A DNA stretch of 64,000 nt. It comes from BJHL01 sp040378885. GTDB taxonomy: Bacteria; Planctomycetota; Phycisphaerae; Phycisphaerales; UBA1924. The stretch is from positions 124,001 to 188,000 of the forward strand of contig JBKDAN010000016.1 of assembly GCA_046316615.1 (NCBI GenBank), read 5' to 3'. Under the pieces are notes generated by a model, which saw only the letters and a list, made by a program, of their open reading frames with translations, searched no databases and was not told the origin of the DNA. The stretch's first letter is position 1. Each line of letters opens with the position of its first letter. Position numbers and translations under genes: made by a program. Below, one piece after another: positions 1 to 9,439 of the stretch.

Positions 1-919
1 CGCTCAGGGGCAGGCGGCCGATGCCGGGGAAGAGTTCGCGCAGCAGCGCGACGAGTGTGTCGGCGCCGATGACCAGGCTCGCACCGACCAAGAGGCAGCC
101 GATCGTGAGCGAGCGGCTGGCGGGGCCGAGCAGCATGCGCACGACGTGCGGCGCGACCAGACCGACAAAGCCGATGGGGCCGGCGAGCACGACGCTGCCG
201 GCGGTGAGTGCGCCCGCCGCGAGGAACTGCGTGAGCCGCACGGTGTTGATGGGGACGCCCACGCTGGCGGCTTCGTCTTCGCTGAGGCTCGCGGCGTCGA
301 GCCAGCGATGCATGGCGAGGGCGGCGATGGTGGAGGCGGTGAGAATGATCGTGGTGATGAGCAGGTGCATGGGCCGCACGTCATCGCGCAGTGCCCCGGT
401 GAGCAGGCGGGCGGCGGCCACGCCCTGGTCGGGCAGCAGGTGGCGAATGAGCGTAATGCATCCGGCACACATGACACCCACGATGACGCCCACGAGAATC
501 AGCGTGACGGGCTCGACGAAGAATCGCCGCTGGCTGGCGAGGTACACGAGCGCCAGCGCGCCGCACGCGCCGATGATCGCGGCCCCGGTGGAGCCAATGC
601 CGCCCGGGTCGGCGAGGCCAGCTCCCGCGAGGTAGCCCAGATAGATGGCGATCATGACGCCAAGACCGGCTCCCGACGCGAGGCCCAAGAGGTCGGGCGA
701 CGCGAGCGGATTGCGGAGCAGGCCCTGCAGCAAGGCTCCGGCCAGGGCAAGCGAAGCCCCCGTGAGAGCCGCCGTGGCGACGCGGGTGAGTCGCAAGGAG
801 AGGATAATGTCACGCTCGGCGGGCGAAAAATCGAGCCCGCCGACCAGCAGCCGAGTCGCCGCCAGCGCAAGCAAAGCCCCGGCGAGGGCCAGCAGCAGGA
901 TGATGGTCTTGCGGGGCAT
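1..919 (-). CDS. FecCD-family ABC transporter permease (3' end beyond window)
   Basis: The reading frame is open from an ATG at 919 down to the window edge (about 306 residues), so the C-terminus is missing. It encodes a very hydrophobic multi-span protein of the inner-membrane permease family that imports iron-siderophore, heme or cobalamin through a BtuC/FecCD channel. Family motifs are visible: RNPLASPDLLGLASGAG near residue 70-85 and GPIGFVGLVAPHVVRMLLG near residue 265-285. The substrate cannot be told. No clear ribosome binding site precedes the ATG. It is divergent from atpC with about 100 bp between them; binding-protein and ATPase genes would be expected outside the window. Confidence 0.85.
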   Translation of the reverse strand, partial: MPRKTIILLLALAGALLALAATRLLVGGLDFSPAERDIILSLRLTRVATAALTGASLALAGALLQGLLRNPLASPDLLGLASGAGLGVMIAIYLGYLAGAGLADPGGIGSTGAAIIGACGALALVYLASQRRFFVEPVTLILVGVIVGVMCAGCITLIRHLLPDQGVAAARLLTGALRDDVRPMHLLITTIILTASTIAALAMHRWLDAASLSEDEAASVGVPINTVRLTQFLAAGALTAGSVVLAGPIGFVGLVAPHVVRMLLGPASRSLTIGCLLVGASLVIGADTLVALLRELFPGIGRLPLS

Positions 920-1022
920 GGAAGGGGGACGAGTGGGGACAAGGGGCGGGGGATCGTCTACTATTGGCCCCCGTCGGAAACTGCGTCCGGCGGCGACTGT
1001 ACCCATTCCGGAGCACTGCCCC

Positions 1023-1472
1023 GTGGCCACCAAGTCCTTCCGTTGCAAGCTCGTCACCCCCTCCGCCGGTCTGGTCGATGACAAGTGCGTCTACGCCAGC
1101 GTCCCGATGTTTGATGGCCTCTTGGGCGTCATGCCGGGCCGGGCACCCATGCTGATGAAGCTGGGCATGGGCGAGCTGCGGCTGGATTTCGCCGATGATG
1201 CCAAGATCCAGGGCACGGGCAGCAAAGGCGGCAGCCGCACGTTCCTGGTGGACGGCGGGTTTGTCAAGATGGCCAACGATGAGCTGACGATCCTGGCTGA
1301 GAAGGCCTGGGCGACCGAAACCCTGACCCGGGCGGACGCCGAAACCGAACTGAAGACCTTGCAGGCCGCCAAGCCCAAGGACAACACGCCCGCCGCGACC
1401 GAAGACCTGATGCGAGCCCGCGCTCTGGCGGCCAAGAAGGTCGCGATGGCGGGCAAGGGCGGCGGTATCTAA
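1023..1472 (+). CDS. atpC: ATP synthase F1 epsilon subunit
   Basis: The 149-residue product matches the N-terminal beta-sandwich of the F1 epsilon subunit: KSFRCKLVTPSAGLV at the start, then GLLGVMPGRAPML and FLVDGGFVKMANDELTILAE, followed by a short Ala/Lys-rich helical tail. Epsilon sits on the F1 central stalk and inhibits ATP hydrolysis. The start is a GTG at 1023 preceded by GGAG at 1010-1013. A TACTAT hexamer at 959-964 could be a -10. Unusually it stands alone, with a divergent permease gene upstream instead of atpD, so the rest of the ATP synthase operon must be elsewhere. The identification is by overall pattern. Confidence 0.82.
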   Translation: MATKSFRCKLVTPSAGLVDDKCVYASVPMFDGLLGVMPGRAPMLMKLGMGELRLDFADDAKIQGTGSKGGSRTFLVDGGFVKMANDELTILAEKAWATETLTRADAETELKTLQAAKPKDNTPAATEDLMRARALAAKKVAMAGKGGGI

Positions 1473-1519
1473 AGCCGGGTGGAGAACAGATTTTCGCAAC
1501 GCGTTAGCAGTAGAAAAGT

Positions 1520-1541
1520 CGCCGCAGCATGCGGCGTTTTT
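1520..1541 (+). terminator. Rho-independent terminator after atpC
   Basis: CGCCGCA (1520-1526) and TGCGGCG (1530-1536) form a perfect 7-bp stem with a GCA loop, followed by five T. Confidence 0.85.
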
Positions 1542-1709
1542 CTTATCGGATACTTCGCGCCCGATCGGCTACGAAGGGTCTGCGGGCAGGTTATCCACAT
1601 TTCTCCCCACGCCATCACGAGTATCGATTGACCGTCGGAGGAGATGAAAGTATATTGGCGGAATTGAGTAATTCCAAACGTCATAGTGATGGCATGGAAA
1701 GGGGAAGCT

Positions 1710-2429
1710 ATGAACTTAAGACTCTTGCCGACTTTAGTCGCGGTGACGTTTTGTGCATGCACGGCAATAGGTCAAACCGTATCTTGGCGAGGGTGGGTGC
1801 CTGTTCCGCGTTCGCAATGTTGTGCGCCGCCGACAGACGCGGCTGCGTGCTGCACGACGATGGCTTTGGTGTGTGAACGGCGGGACAGTTTGCCGATCAT
1901 GACTCCCGGCGCTCCTGGGCGAATCCTCAGTGTGAACAGCAGATGTACGAATTGTCCATCGTGTTGCCCGGCGAATTGCCATCAGAACGCGCCATCAGTG
2001 ACTTGCAGGTCAGTGTTGACCGCGTCGTTCACGCAGTCCTTCAGTGTCGCACTAGCGCCCAAAATCGGCGGCGAACTAGGTGAGACAATCAAACTGGAAC
2101 TAGGCATCACTCTCGGTTGGACTTGGACAACAACGCTGACGGCACAAGGTGAGTGTCAGATTTCGAGTCTGCAGCCTTGCAGCCGCGCCGTGCGTCGCGC
2201 GGTGTTGGACGTCGTGCGAAACGCAAATGCCCGGATTCTTCACGAGTGGCGGCTGTCGGGTAGCTGGGGCAATGCAAATTGCTGCTGCGTCTGTCCCATC
2301 ATTCCCGGGCGGTTTGTGAAAGGTTGTGGCGAAGAGGTGAGTTCCGCCAAGATGGATCTCGCAGTTGCCGATGACTGTGAGGTTCTCTGTACAGACAAGT
2401 GCCATGGTGACTGCGATGTTTACTACTAA
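1710..2429 (+). CDS. Secreted cysteine-rich protein of unknown function
   Basis: The 239-residue protein begins with a plausible signal peptide (MNLRLLPTLVAVTFCACTAIGQT). The mature part is unusually rich in cysteine, with clusters QCCAPP, ACCTT, CTNCPSCCPANC, NCCCVCP and CEVLCTDKCHGDC, which suggests disulfide cross-linking or metal binding outside the cytoplasm. ATG 1710 was chosen over ATG 1689 because GGGG at 1701-1704 is well spaced before it and it starts the signal peptide. The next gene begins 22 bases after the stop, so the two are probably co-transcribed and may form one secreted unit. No family was recognised. Confidence 0.7.
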   Translation: MNLRLLPTLVAVTFCACTAIGQTVSWRGWVPVPRSQCCAPPTDAAACCTTMALVCERRDSLPIMTPGAPGRILSVNSRCTNCPSCCPANCHQNAPSVTCRSVLTASFTQSFSVALAPKIGGELGETIKLELGITLGWTWTTTLTAQGECQISSLQPCSRAVRRAVLDVVRNANARILHEWRLSGSWGNANCCCVCPIIPGRFVKGCGEEVSSAKMDLAVADDCEVLCTDKCHGDCDVYY

Positions 2430-2451
2430 GTTTGATCGGAAGGAGATGACG

Positions 2452-3681
2452 ATGCGACACTTGTCCATTCGACTAAGACGCGCGATTGGTGGCCACGTTC
2501 TGGCAGCATCGATTGCAGTGATAGGTGGAACCGCGTCGTGTCATGGCTCGACATTGACAGAATGGACAAAGTTGATTGAGGAGCGGAACGAACTGCGATC
2601 GCGCACCGGACAAGCGGTGACGGATGAGTTCGTGCAATCGATGGTGACGCTTCATGGTTCGCTTCCGCCCGGGAGTGACGATGCTGAACTGCGGGCGTTT
2701 CGACTTGAGCTATACATGCTCTGTGACTCCGCGTCGTATCGATCAAATCAAGTTGATGTCGCAAAGGCGAGCATGCTGCACGAGGCCGACTGCATACACA
2801 AAGCCAGATGGGCCAACTACGCATTAGCCGCCATGCAGCGTGGACGACAGGAAAGTCAGGACCCCCATCGCTTCGCTCGCATGGAATTCGCACTGGCGGC
2901 GGAGGCTCTCGCCGCATGTCCCACCGTCAAGGATGTCGTGGCGCGAGGGGACGATGCACTCTTGATGTATTTGCTCGTGCTATCGCATGTCAGGGCGCTT
3001 GAGCCTGCGGATGCGACGGAGCGCGTGACACGGCTGCGAGATCTGGACGACACAGTCGCCTCCATCACCGACGCGGCGAAAGCTTCAAATTATGTGCTTG
3101 ATCGACTGCAGGTGCTGACAGATATGGCGACACACGCCGCGACCGCGGGGAATCACGAGGCTGTGTTCGAGGCATTCGACCGCGCCGCGACGCTGAAAGA
3201 CGAGAAGAACCTGCACAGGGACGGATACGCGGTGCTCGACGCAGCGTTCAATGTGAAGTCTCTGACCAGACAGAGTCGACTGGCCCTGTTGGCGGATTGG
3301 CTCGCGAGGCGGCAACACGGCATCAACGAACTACGCTATGTTCGCAATGAGATTGTCTCGCTCCAAGGCGCACAGACGGATCGAAAGGCGGCGGCCTCAA
3401 CCGCGCGGTTCCTTGCAGGCGTAGTCGAGCGTGCGCCGTCGAAACTCGTGGACGAATTGGATACGGAAATGGCTCGGCAGCTCTTGGACGCTGGTGAGGA
3501 ACAGGTGGCGATGGGCCTCGCGATGCAGCCGTTTCGAGCGCTCGTGGCCGAAGTTGTGTTCTCAACCTCTCGCGAAGCCCATGTCGACAAACCGCTCATG
3601 CAGGCGACCGCAAGACGGCTGCTTGTGGACTATCCAGACCATCCGCGCCGTGAACAGTTCGTCGCAGCGCTCGATGATTGA
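2452..3681 (+). CDS. Exported alpha-helical protein of unknown function
   Basis: A 409-residue protein with a basic N-terminus and hydrophobic stretch (MRHLSIRLRRAIGGHVLAAS, ending near GGTASCHG), consistent with export, possibly as a lipoprotein although the lipobox is poor. The rest is rich in Ala, Leu, Glu and Arg and lacks beta motifs, suggesting a helical-repeat fold such as TPR; no repeat was proved. AAGGAG at 2440-2445 lies six bases before ATG 2452, which decides the start over ATG 2446. It follows the cysteine-rich gene and ends before a strong terminator. Confidence 0.65.
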   Translation: MRHLSIRLRRAIGGHVLAASIAVIGGTASCHGSTLTEWTKLIEERNELRSRTGQAVTDEFVQSMVTLHGSLPPGSDDAELRAFRLELYMLCDSASYRSNQVDVAKASMLHEADCIHKARWANYALAAMQRGRQESQDPHRFARMEFALAAEALAACPTVKDVVARGDDALLMYLLVLSHVRALEPADATERVTRLRDLDDTVASITDAAKASNYVLDRLQVLTDMATHAATAGNHEAVFEAFDRAATLKDEKNLHRDGYAVLDAAFNVKSLTRQSRLALLADWLARRQHGINELRYVRNEIVSLQGAQTDRKAAASTARFLAGVVERAPSKLVDELDTEMARQLLDAGEEQVAMGLAMQPFRALVAEVVFSTSREAHVDKPLMQATARRLLVDYPDHPRREQFVAALDD

Positions 3682-3735
3682 CAGGCAGCCGTTTCGGATC
3701 GGCGCGATGCTACAGACTGTGTGCTCATTTCACCA

Positions 3736-3760
3736 CCGCTGCGACCTCGCAGCGGTTTTT
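3736..3760 (+). terminator. Rho-independent terminator
   Basis: CCGCTGCGA (3736-3744) pairs with TCGCAGCGG (3747-3755), followed by TTTTT. It closes the two-gene unit at 1710-3681. Confidence 0.85.
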
Positions 3761-3787
3761 CGTTGACCTGGGGTGATACGGAACGAC

Positions 3788-6409
3788 TCACGGGCAAGTG
3801 CTGCCAGCGAGAACGTTGAAGAAGTCGATGACGTCTTGGTCCTCGGGGAAGATGTCGTTGTTGTTGAAGTCGATGTCGTTGCACACAGCGGTGCTGCACA
3901 CGCCGCCAGCGAAGACGGTGAGGAAGTCGACAACGTCTTGATCTTCGGGGAAGACGAAGTTGTTGTTGAAGTCGATGGAATCGCAGAAGCGTTCGACGGT
4001 GACGGGAATGGGGAAAGTGGATTCGGGCCCGCAGAAGAGCGAGGCATCAACGGGCGTGACGGTGAGCGTGTAGCTGCCGTTCACTGCGGCGGTGGAGTTG
4101 GTGATGGTGAGTACGGGACCAGTCGCGCCGGTGATCACTTCGCCGGTGGGCAGAGGGCCATCGACCAGCGCGGCGTTGTCGCGCGTCCATTGGTAGGTGA
4201 ACTGGCCTTGGCTGATGACCTGCGCGCGGAGGGTGGTGGTGTCGCCTGGCTGTGTGCGAGTTTCGAGCGGGACGTTGGAAAAGCCAATACGTGGCTTGAG
4301 GTCGATGAGCCCGGTGAAATCAGTCGACGCGTCCATGAGAGAGCGCAACGAGGAGCCGAAACGTAGTTTGCCTGTCTCCTCATCGACGACGAGGGAGTTG
4401 ATTGATCCCGAGTTGAGACCGCCGCCTCCCGCGGGCACTCGCCCTCCGCGGGATGTGAATCGCGTTGCCCACGTTGCCCCGTTCCAACTTGTGATCGTGA
4501 AGGCGTCTACGAACCCGAGTGAGGGATTAACTCCCAGAAACTCTTCACCACGTGAGAGTGAAGCGGCGAATTGCATGAGCGTAAAGCCTGGGCTTACACG
4601 TATCCATGCGCCGTTCCGTAGTTCGTACATCCTGAGAGGCGGTTGGCCAGGAATCCGTCCGACTCCGATTGTTCGGCCAGATTCCGCGACGAGAGGCCGA
4701 ACGGCGTCGCCGGTTTCAAGAGCGACTTGCGGTACGATGCTGTTGCCGATCAGCTTCTGCGTATCCAGGTAGACGTCATCACCGACGCGAGAAAGCGCCC
4801 CAAGGAAGAATCGCGATGAAATGAGCTGCTGCCACTGGCCGGCATCGAACCGAAAGAGGCCGAAGTCACCATTGCGGACAGATGTAATGCAATACAGATC
4901 CGTCGATGAGGCTTCGAGGGAGGTGATGGTGCCGACGGGACCGGGGAACGTGTTCCACGTCGTGCCGTCCCATGTTGACACGAAGCTATCGACGTTGACG
5001 GAAGTCAATTGCGGACGCGTCCAGGTCACGGCCAACAGACCATTCCAGATTGTGGCGTCGTTCACGCGGCGCTGCGGGCCTCCAGTCAGATCAACTGGGT
5101 GCCATGCGCCATTCTCGCGACGAGCGACGAAGCGAACGGATCGGGCGTTTGCGGACTTGAACTGCCCGAGGGCGTAGGTGTGTCCCTGAAAATTGATGAG
5201 ATCGAAGACGCTGCCGTTAAGGGCCGGGGTGATGTTGAAGTTGTTGGTACCATCGGAAAGGAAGATGCCGTGAAGCATCACAGTGTCTTGAGGATCTCGG
5301 AAAGTTGGACCCGGAGAGCCCCACTCGTACAGCGCATTGGTGCGAACGACCACCTTGTCGTTCAAGATGCCCACAATGTCGAGCGCGGCCAAGAAGTTAA
5401 GGCCATCGAGAGTGAGATCTGATTGCGAAACCACGGCGTCGTTCTGAATGAGGTACAGCCGACCGTCTGCTGCTGCAATGAGGCCTTGTGAAGTTGCGAT
5501 GAGCCCAAGCCCGAGACTCGAGGAGACACGTGGGAGAGCCGTCGGTGTCGTTTGCCAGCCTTCAGGTGTCAATTCGACCAAGCCTGTAGTAGCTTGCATA
5601 GGAGCTTGAAAACTGCCAGACGCAAACAGACGCCCCTGGTACTTAGCCACACCGCTCACGTGAAAGACACTAACGCCGCCGACATTGTCGAGAGATTCCC
5701 ACTCGCCGTTGACTAATCGCGCGATCTTGCTGGGCGTGCCGTTGATCGAGAAGCTGCCGAAGGCGTACACGGTGTCATCGACTTTGGCAAACTGCGGAGT
5801 GGAGCCGGAGAGGGAGGTCACGCTGATCGAACCGCTGCTTGGGTCGAGCACGATACAACGATACGAGTCAGCCGCAACCACTTGCACATTGCCGATGAGA
5901 AGACCGTTGGGTGTTTCCAGCATGTAGAGACGACTGAAACCGCTACTAAAGTAAAACATCTCGACCGTGAGGTTGATCGGCACCCACGCATCGCCCTCGC
6001 GGCGAAACAGACGCAGAGCACTCCCGGACGTTTGTTTGCCAAGAACAAAAAGCTGATTCTGATACACACCGATGGAAACGAGTTCGAAACCTTGCGGGCG
6101 TGGAATGATCTCAAACGTTGTGCCATCGGTCATGAGGATGTCATTGCTTCCGCCGGGCGGAAAACTCTGAGACGGTTGACGTCCGTAGCCGATCTGTTCG
6201 ACGAGTAACTTTGTTGGCAGTGGGCCCTCACCATCCGGGTCCCACGTTGTCGCAAATGCGGGCACGATCGGCGAAAAGAGTGCGGATGGAGAGATCCCTG
6301 TACCCACCGTGCCTTCAGGAATCGCGGTGACGCACGTCTGAGCGAACCCTGTTGACGCGGCAAGTGCAATGGCGGCAAGACGAAGTACGGCGGACGAAAC
6401 TGCGTGCAT
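3788..6409 (-). CDS. Secreted beta-propeller/Ig/dockerin-like protein, copy 1
   Basis: An 873-residue secreted protein. A signal peptide (MHAVSSAVLRLAAIALAAST, cut near GFAQ) is followed by about 650 residues of repeated blocks of the type YAFGSFSINGTPSKIARLVN, which look like kelch or propeller blades. Next comes an Ig-like domain (GDTTTLRAQVISQGQFTYQW about residues 715-800), then two dockerin-like modules (IDFNNNFVFPEDQDVVDF and IDFNNNDIFPEDQDVIDFF, each closed by Cys). GGGAG precedes ATG 6409 by six bases. The gene at 6603-9209 is a close paralogue, including its leader DNA. Its function is unknown; adhesion or surface display is a guess. Confidence 0.8.
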   Translation of the reverse strand: MHAVSSAVLRLAAIALAASTGFAQTCVTAIPEGTVGTGISPSALFSPIVPAFATTWDPDGEGPLPTKLLVEQIGYGRQPSQSFPPGGSNDILMTDGTTFEIIPRPQGFELVSIGVYQNQLFVLGKQTSGSALRLFRREGDAWVPINLTVEMFYFSSGFSRLYMLETPNGLLIGNVQVVAADSYRCIVLDPSSGSISVTSLSGSTPQFAKVDDTVYAFGSFSINGTPSKIARLVNGEWESLDNVGGVSVFHVSGVAKYQGRLFASGSFQAPMQATTGLVELTPEGWQTTPTALPRVSSSLGLGLIATSQGLIAAADGRLYLIQNDAVVSQSDLTLDGLNFLAALDIVGILNDKVVVRTNALYEWGSPGPTFRDPQDTVMLHGIFLSDGTNNFNITPALNGSVFDLINFQGHTYALGQFKSANARSVRFVARRENGAWHPVDLTGGPQRRVNDATIWNGLLAVTWTRPQLTSVNVDSFVSTWDGTTWNTFPGPVGTITSLEASSTDLYCITSVRNGDFGLFRFDAGQWQQLISSRFFLGALSRVGDDVYLDTQKLIGNSIVPQVALETGDAVRPLVAESGRTIGVGRIPGQPPLRMYELRNGAWIRVSPGFTLMQFAASLSRGEEFLGVNPSLGFVDAFTITSWNGATWATRFTSRGGRVPAGGGGLNSGSINSLVVDEETGKLRFGSSLRSLMDASTDFTGLIDLKPRIGFSNVPLETRTQPGDTTTLRAQVISQGQFTYQWTRDNAALVDGPLPTGEVITGATGPVLTITNSTAAVNGSYTLTVTPVDASLFCGPESTFPIPVTVERFCDSIDFNNNFVFPEDQDVVDFLTVFAGGVCSTAVCNDIDFNNNDIFPEDQDVIDFFNVLAGSTCP

Positions 6410-6548
6410 GACAAACTCCCGATACCGGCCTCACGCGGACAGTGGTGGGCTGGTAGAGATATGTACCGGCGGGTCGGCACGAGGTTGCAGGGAGATGGTG
6501 TTCGATTGGCGGCAAAGCGAACAAACCCCACTGCACCGTCTTCAAAGC

Positions 6549-6576
6549 AAAACCCGCCGATGGAGCAGCGGGTTTT
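6549..6576 (-). terminator. Terminator after the upstream paralogue
   Basis: AAAACCCGC (6549-6557) and GCGGGTTTT (6568-6576) form a hairpin with A and T flanks on both strands. It ends the minus-strand gene starting at 9209. Confidence 0.7.
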
Positions 6577-6602
6577 GGCACGTCTGGATGTGAGTCGATG
6601 TT

Positions 6603-9209
6603 TTACGGGCAACCCGCGCCGGCGAGGGTGTTGAAGAAGTCGATGACGTCTTGATCTTCGGGGAAGATGTCGTTGTTGTTGAAGTCGATGTCGTTGCACG
6701 CGGCGGTGCTGCACTGGCCGCCCGCAAAGACAGTGAGGAAGTCGATGATGTCCTGCTCTTCGGGGAAGACGAAGTTGTTGTTGAAGTCGATGGAGTCGCA
6801 GAAGCGTTCGACCGTGACGGGAACGGGGAAGGTGGATTCGGGCCCGCAGAAGAGCGAAGCATCAACGGGCGTGACGGTGAGCGTGTAGCTGCCGTTCAGT
6901 GCGGCGGTGGAGTTGGTGATGGTGAGCGTGGGACCGGTCGCGCCGGTGATCACTTCGCCGGTGGGCAGTACGCCATCGACCAGTGCGACGTCGTCGCGGG
7001 TCCATTGGTAGGTGAACTGGCCTTGGCTGATGACCTGCGCGCGGAGGGTGGTGGTGTCGCCGGGAAGGACGCGGGTTGGCAAAGGCACGCGCGAGAAAGA
7101 CACGCGCGGCGTGAAGTCGAGCAAGCCAGTGAAGTCAGCAGAGTAATTGAAGAGGGCCCAGCACGTGGAGCCAAAGCGAAGCAAACCGGTTTCGGCATCG
7201 GTGTCGACGCTCGTAAACGCGAATGAGACGTTGCCGCGACCTCCGTTCTGAGGATACTGGCCGATAGTACCTATACGTTGTTTCCATGTTGCCCCGTTCC
7301 AACTGCTGATGGCCAAGCTCGCACTGAGCGAGTCGAAAATAGCGAGTAACTCGTGCTGGAACGGGTGAAATCGCACTGCAAATGGTCGTTCGTTGCTGAC
7401 GGCGAAGAGAGTCCAGTTCCCGTTGCGAAGCTCGTACAGATCGGTGGTCTGTGGTCCATTGGTGGGACGCGTTCCATATCCGACCAAGCGATCGCCAAAC
7501 ATGGCGAGCGGAACCACCGATGATCCTGTGTCGATAGCGCGTTGTGGCTGAACTTGGCCACCAACCAATCTTGTTGCACCCACATACAGATCATTACCAA
7601 GGCGACGTGGGACGCTGATGCCGCCAGGAAAGTCAACTGATACCCATTGGTCGCCGACGAGTCGGAGCAACTGCGCGGTTGTTGTATTGGTCCCCGTGCA
7701 GTAGAGATCGGTTGCGGATGCTTCAATGCGTCCGACGCTGACACCTGTCGGACCGTTGATTGTTGTCCATGTCTGGCCATCCCACGAGGAGATGAAGTTG
7801 TCTGGGAACAGAGAGAGCTGCCGCGGTCGCGACCAGGCGACCGTGAGACGGTCATTCCAGATGGTCGCGTCAATTGCACGACCTTGCGGCCCACCTTCCA
7901 TGTTGATCGCACGCCATTCCCCGTTCTCACGTCGAGCGATCGAACGCATGGAACGTCCTGACGCCGAGCCAAAACTGCCGATCGCATACGTCTGATTTTG
8001 GAAGTTGATCAGATCAGTGACCGGTCCGTTGAGCACCGGACTGAAGTTAAGCACTTCCGCACCGTCCGTCAGACAGATGCCGCCAACCATGCCAACAAAC
8101 GCCACGTCTCCCGGCGGCTGGAAATCCGCAGTTTCACCTCTCGCGGCGGACCGGACAGCAGCGAGGTCATTGAGAACACCTACCAATTCATGCCACATTC
8201 CCCCCCCCTGCCTGTCAACGATGCGAAGGGTTTGCGATGTGATCGTGTCGTTCTCTATGCGGAGCAGGCGCGAGTTGCTTACGACGATCAACGCGGAGGA
8301 CGTCGCAACGAGTGAACTCGTCAGTTCACGGGTTGGCAGTGCAACGCCCGTGTAAACCCAGCCGTCGGTAGTGAGTTCAATGATCCCATAGACTGCAGGT
8401 GCAGGCGAGGAAAGTTCCGCGTTCGCAAAGATACGTCCTTGAAACTCGGCGAGCCCGCTCATGGCGGCTGGTCGAATCCCACCGACATCGTCGAGCGCCT
8501 CCCACTGGCCGTTGACAAATCGGAGGATCGTGCTTGGCACGCCATTGAGTTGCAGATCGCCAAAGGCGTACAGAGCGTCGCCGACTTTCGTGATTCCTCT
8601 GACGCCCCCTGTAACCGGCTGTGTGCTGACTGCGCCGGTGGCCGGGTCAACGATGAGGAAAAGGCTGGTGTTGGATGAGTCTGCAGTCACATTCGCGAGG
8701 AGCAGCCCGGAGGGAGTCTCGACAATCTGGATTTGCGACCTGAAGTCCCCTCCTTCCCGAATGGGAGGAAGTGGAATGGCGTTCCATGTTTCGCCGTTGC
8801 GGCGATAGAGCGTGAGCAACACACCGGGAGCCGTCTCACTGCGTCCGAGGGTGTAGATCTGATTCTGATACACCCCCAATGCAACTAGTCGCACGCCAGC
8901 GGGGCGCGGGATGATCTCGAAGGTGTCGAGGTCGGTCATGAGGATGTCGTTGTTCGAGTCTGGCGGAAACTGGAACGGCACGAAGCCAAATCGGCCACGC
9001 TCCACGAGCAACTTCTTGGTCTGCGGGCCAGGGCCATCGGGGTCCCACGTGGTCGCGAATCGGGGGGCGATTGGAGCGATCGAGGCTTCCTGTGCCCCCA
9101 AACCAACCGTGCCGTCTGGGATCAGGGTGAAGCACGTCTGTGCGACCACTGATGTAGCGCTCAGTGCAATAGTGGCGAGACGAAGTACGGCGGACGAAAC
9201 TGCGTGCAT
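6603..9209 (-). CDS. Secreted beta-propeller/Ig/dockerin-like protein, copy 2
   Basis: An 868-residue paralogue of the neighbour at 3788-6409 with the same order: signal peptide (MHAVSSAVLRLATIALSATS), a long propeller-like region (YAFGDLQLNGVPSTILRFVN), an Ig-like domain (GDTTTLRAQVISQGQFTYQW) and two dockerin-like modules ending LAGAGCP. The Ig and dockerin parts are nearly identical between copies while the propeller region has diverged strongly. The 60 bases upstream of both start codons are also almost the same, so the tandem duplication included the promoter region. Each copy appears to be separately transcribed. Confidence 0.8.
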   Translation of the reverse strand: MHAVSSAVLRLATIALSATSVVAQTCFTLIPDGTVGLGAQEASIAPIAPRFATTWDPDGPGPQTKKLLVERGRFGFVPFQFPPDSNNDILMTDLDTFEIIPRPAGVRLVALGVYQNQIYTLGRSETAPGVLLTLYRRNGETWNAIPLPPIREGGDFRSQIQIVETPSGLLLANVTADSSNTSLFLIVDPATGAVSTQPVTGGVRGITKVGDALYAFGDLQLNGVPSTILRFVNGQWEALDDVGGIRPAAMSGLAEFQGRIFANAELSSPAPAVYGIIELTTDGWVYTGVALPTRELTSSLVATSSALIVVSNSRLLRIENDTITSQTLRIVDRQGGGMWHELVGVLNDLAAVRSAARGETADFQPPGDVAFVGMVGGICLTDGAEVLNFSPVLNGPVTDLINFQNQTYAIGSFGSASGRSMRSIARRENGEWRAINMEGGPQGRAIDATIWNDRLTVAWSRPRQLSLFPDNFISSWDGQTWTTINGPTGVSVGRIEASATDLYCTGTNTTTAQLLRLVGDQWVSVDFPGGISVPRRLGNDLYVGATRLVGGQVQPQRAIDTGSSVVPLAMFGDRLVGYGTRPTNGPQTTDLYELRNGNWTLFAVSNERPFAVRFHPFQHELLAIFDSLSASLAISSWNGATWKQRIGTIGQYPQNGGRGNVSFAFTSVDTDAETGLLRFGSTCWALFNYSADFTGLLDFTPRVSFSRVPLPTRVLPGDTTTLRAQVISQGQFTYQWTRDDVALVDGVLPTGEVITGATGPTLTITNSTAALNGSYTLTVTPVDASLFCGPESTFPVPVTVERFCDSIDFNNNFVFPEEQDIIDFLTVFAGGQCSTAACNDIDFNNNDIFPEDQDVIDFFNTLAGAGCP

Positions 9210-9347
9210 GACAAACTCCCGATGCCAGCCTCACGCGGACAGTGGTGGGCTGGTCGAGATGTGTACCGACAGTGCAGGCGGGCGGTTGCAAAGCACGGGT
9301 GCGATAGGAGGTCTGTTTCGCACCAAGCGCGAGTCGATGCGGCCAAG

Positions 9348-9371
9348 AAAAAACCGCTGCGGTTGCAGCGG
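9348..9371 (-). terminator. Terminator after rpsR
   Basis: Read on the minus strand: stem CCGCTGC/GCAGCGG (9354-9360 with 9365-9371), four-base loop, then six T opposite 9348-9353. Confidence 0.85.
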
Positions 9372-9439
9372 CTTTGCGTAGCGTTGTGTCCGATCGTCGC
9401 GAAGGGCCAGCAGCCCGCGCGACGCGTCGGTGCGTGGCC

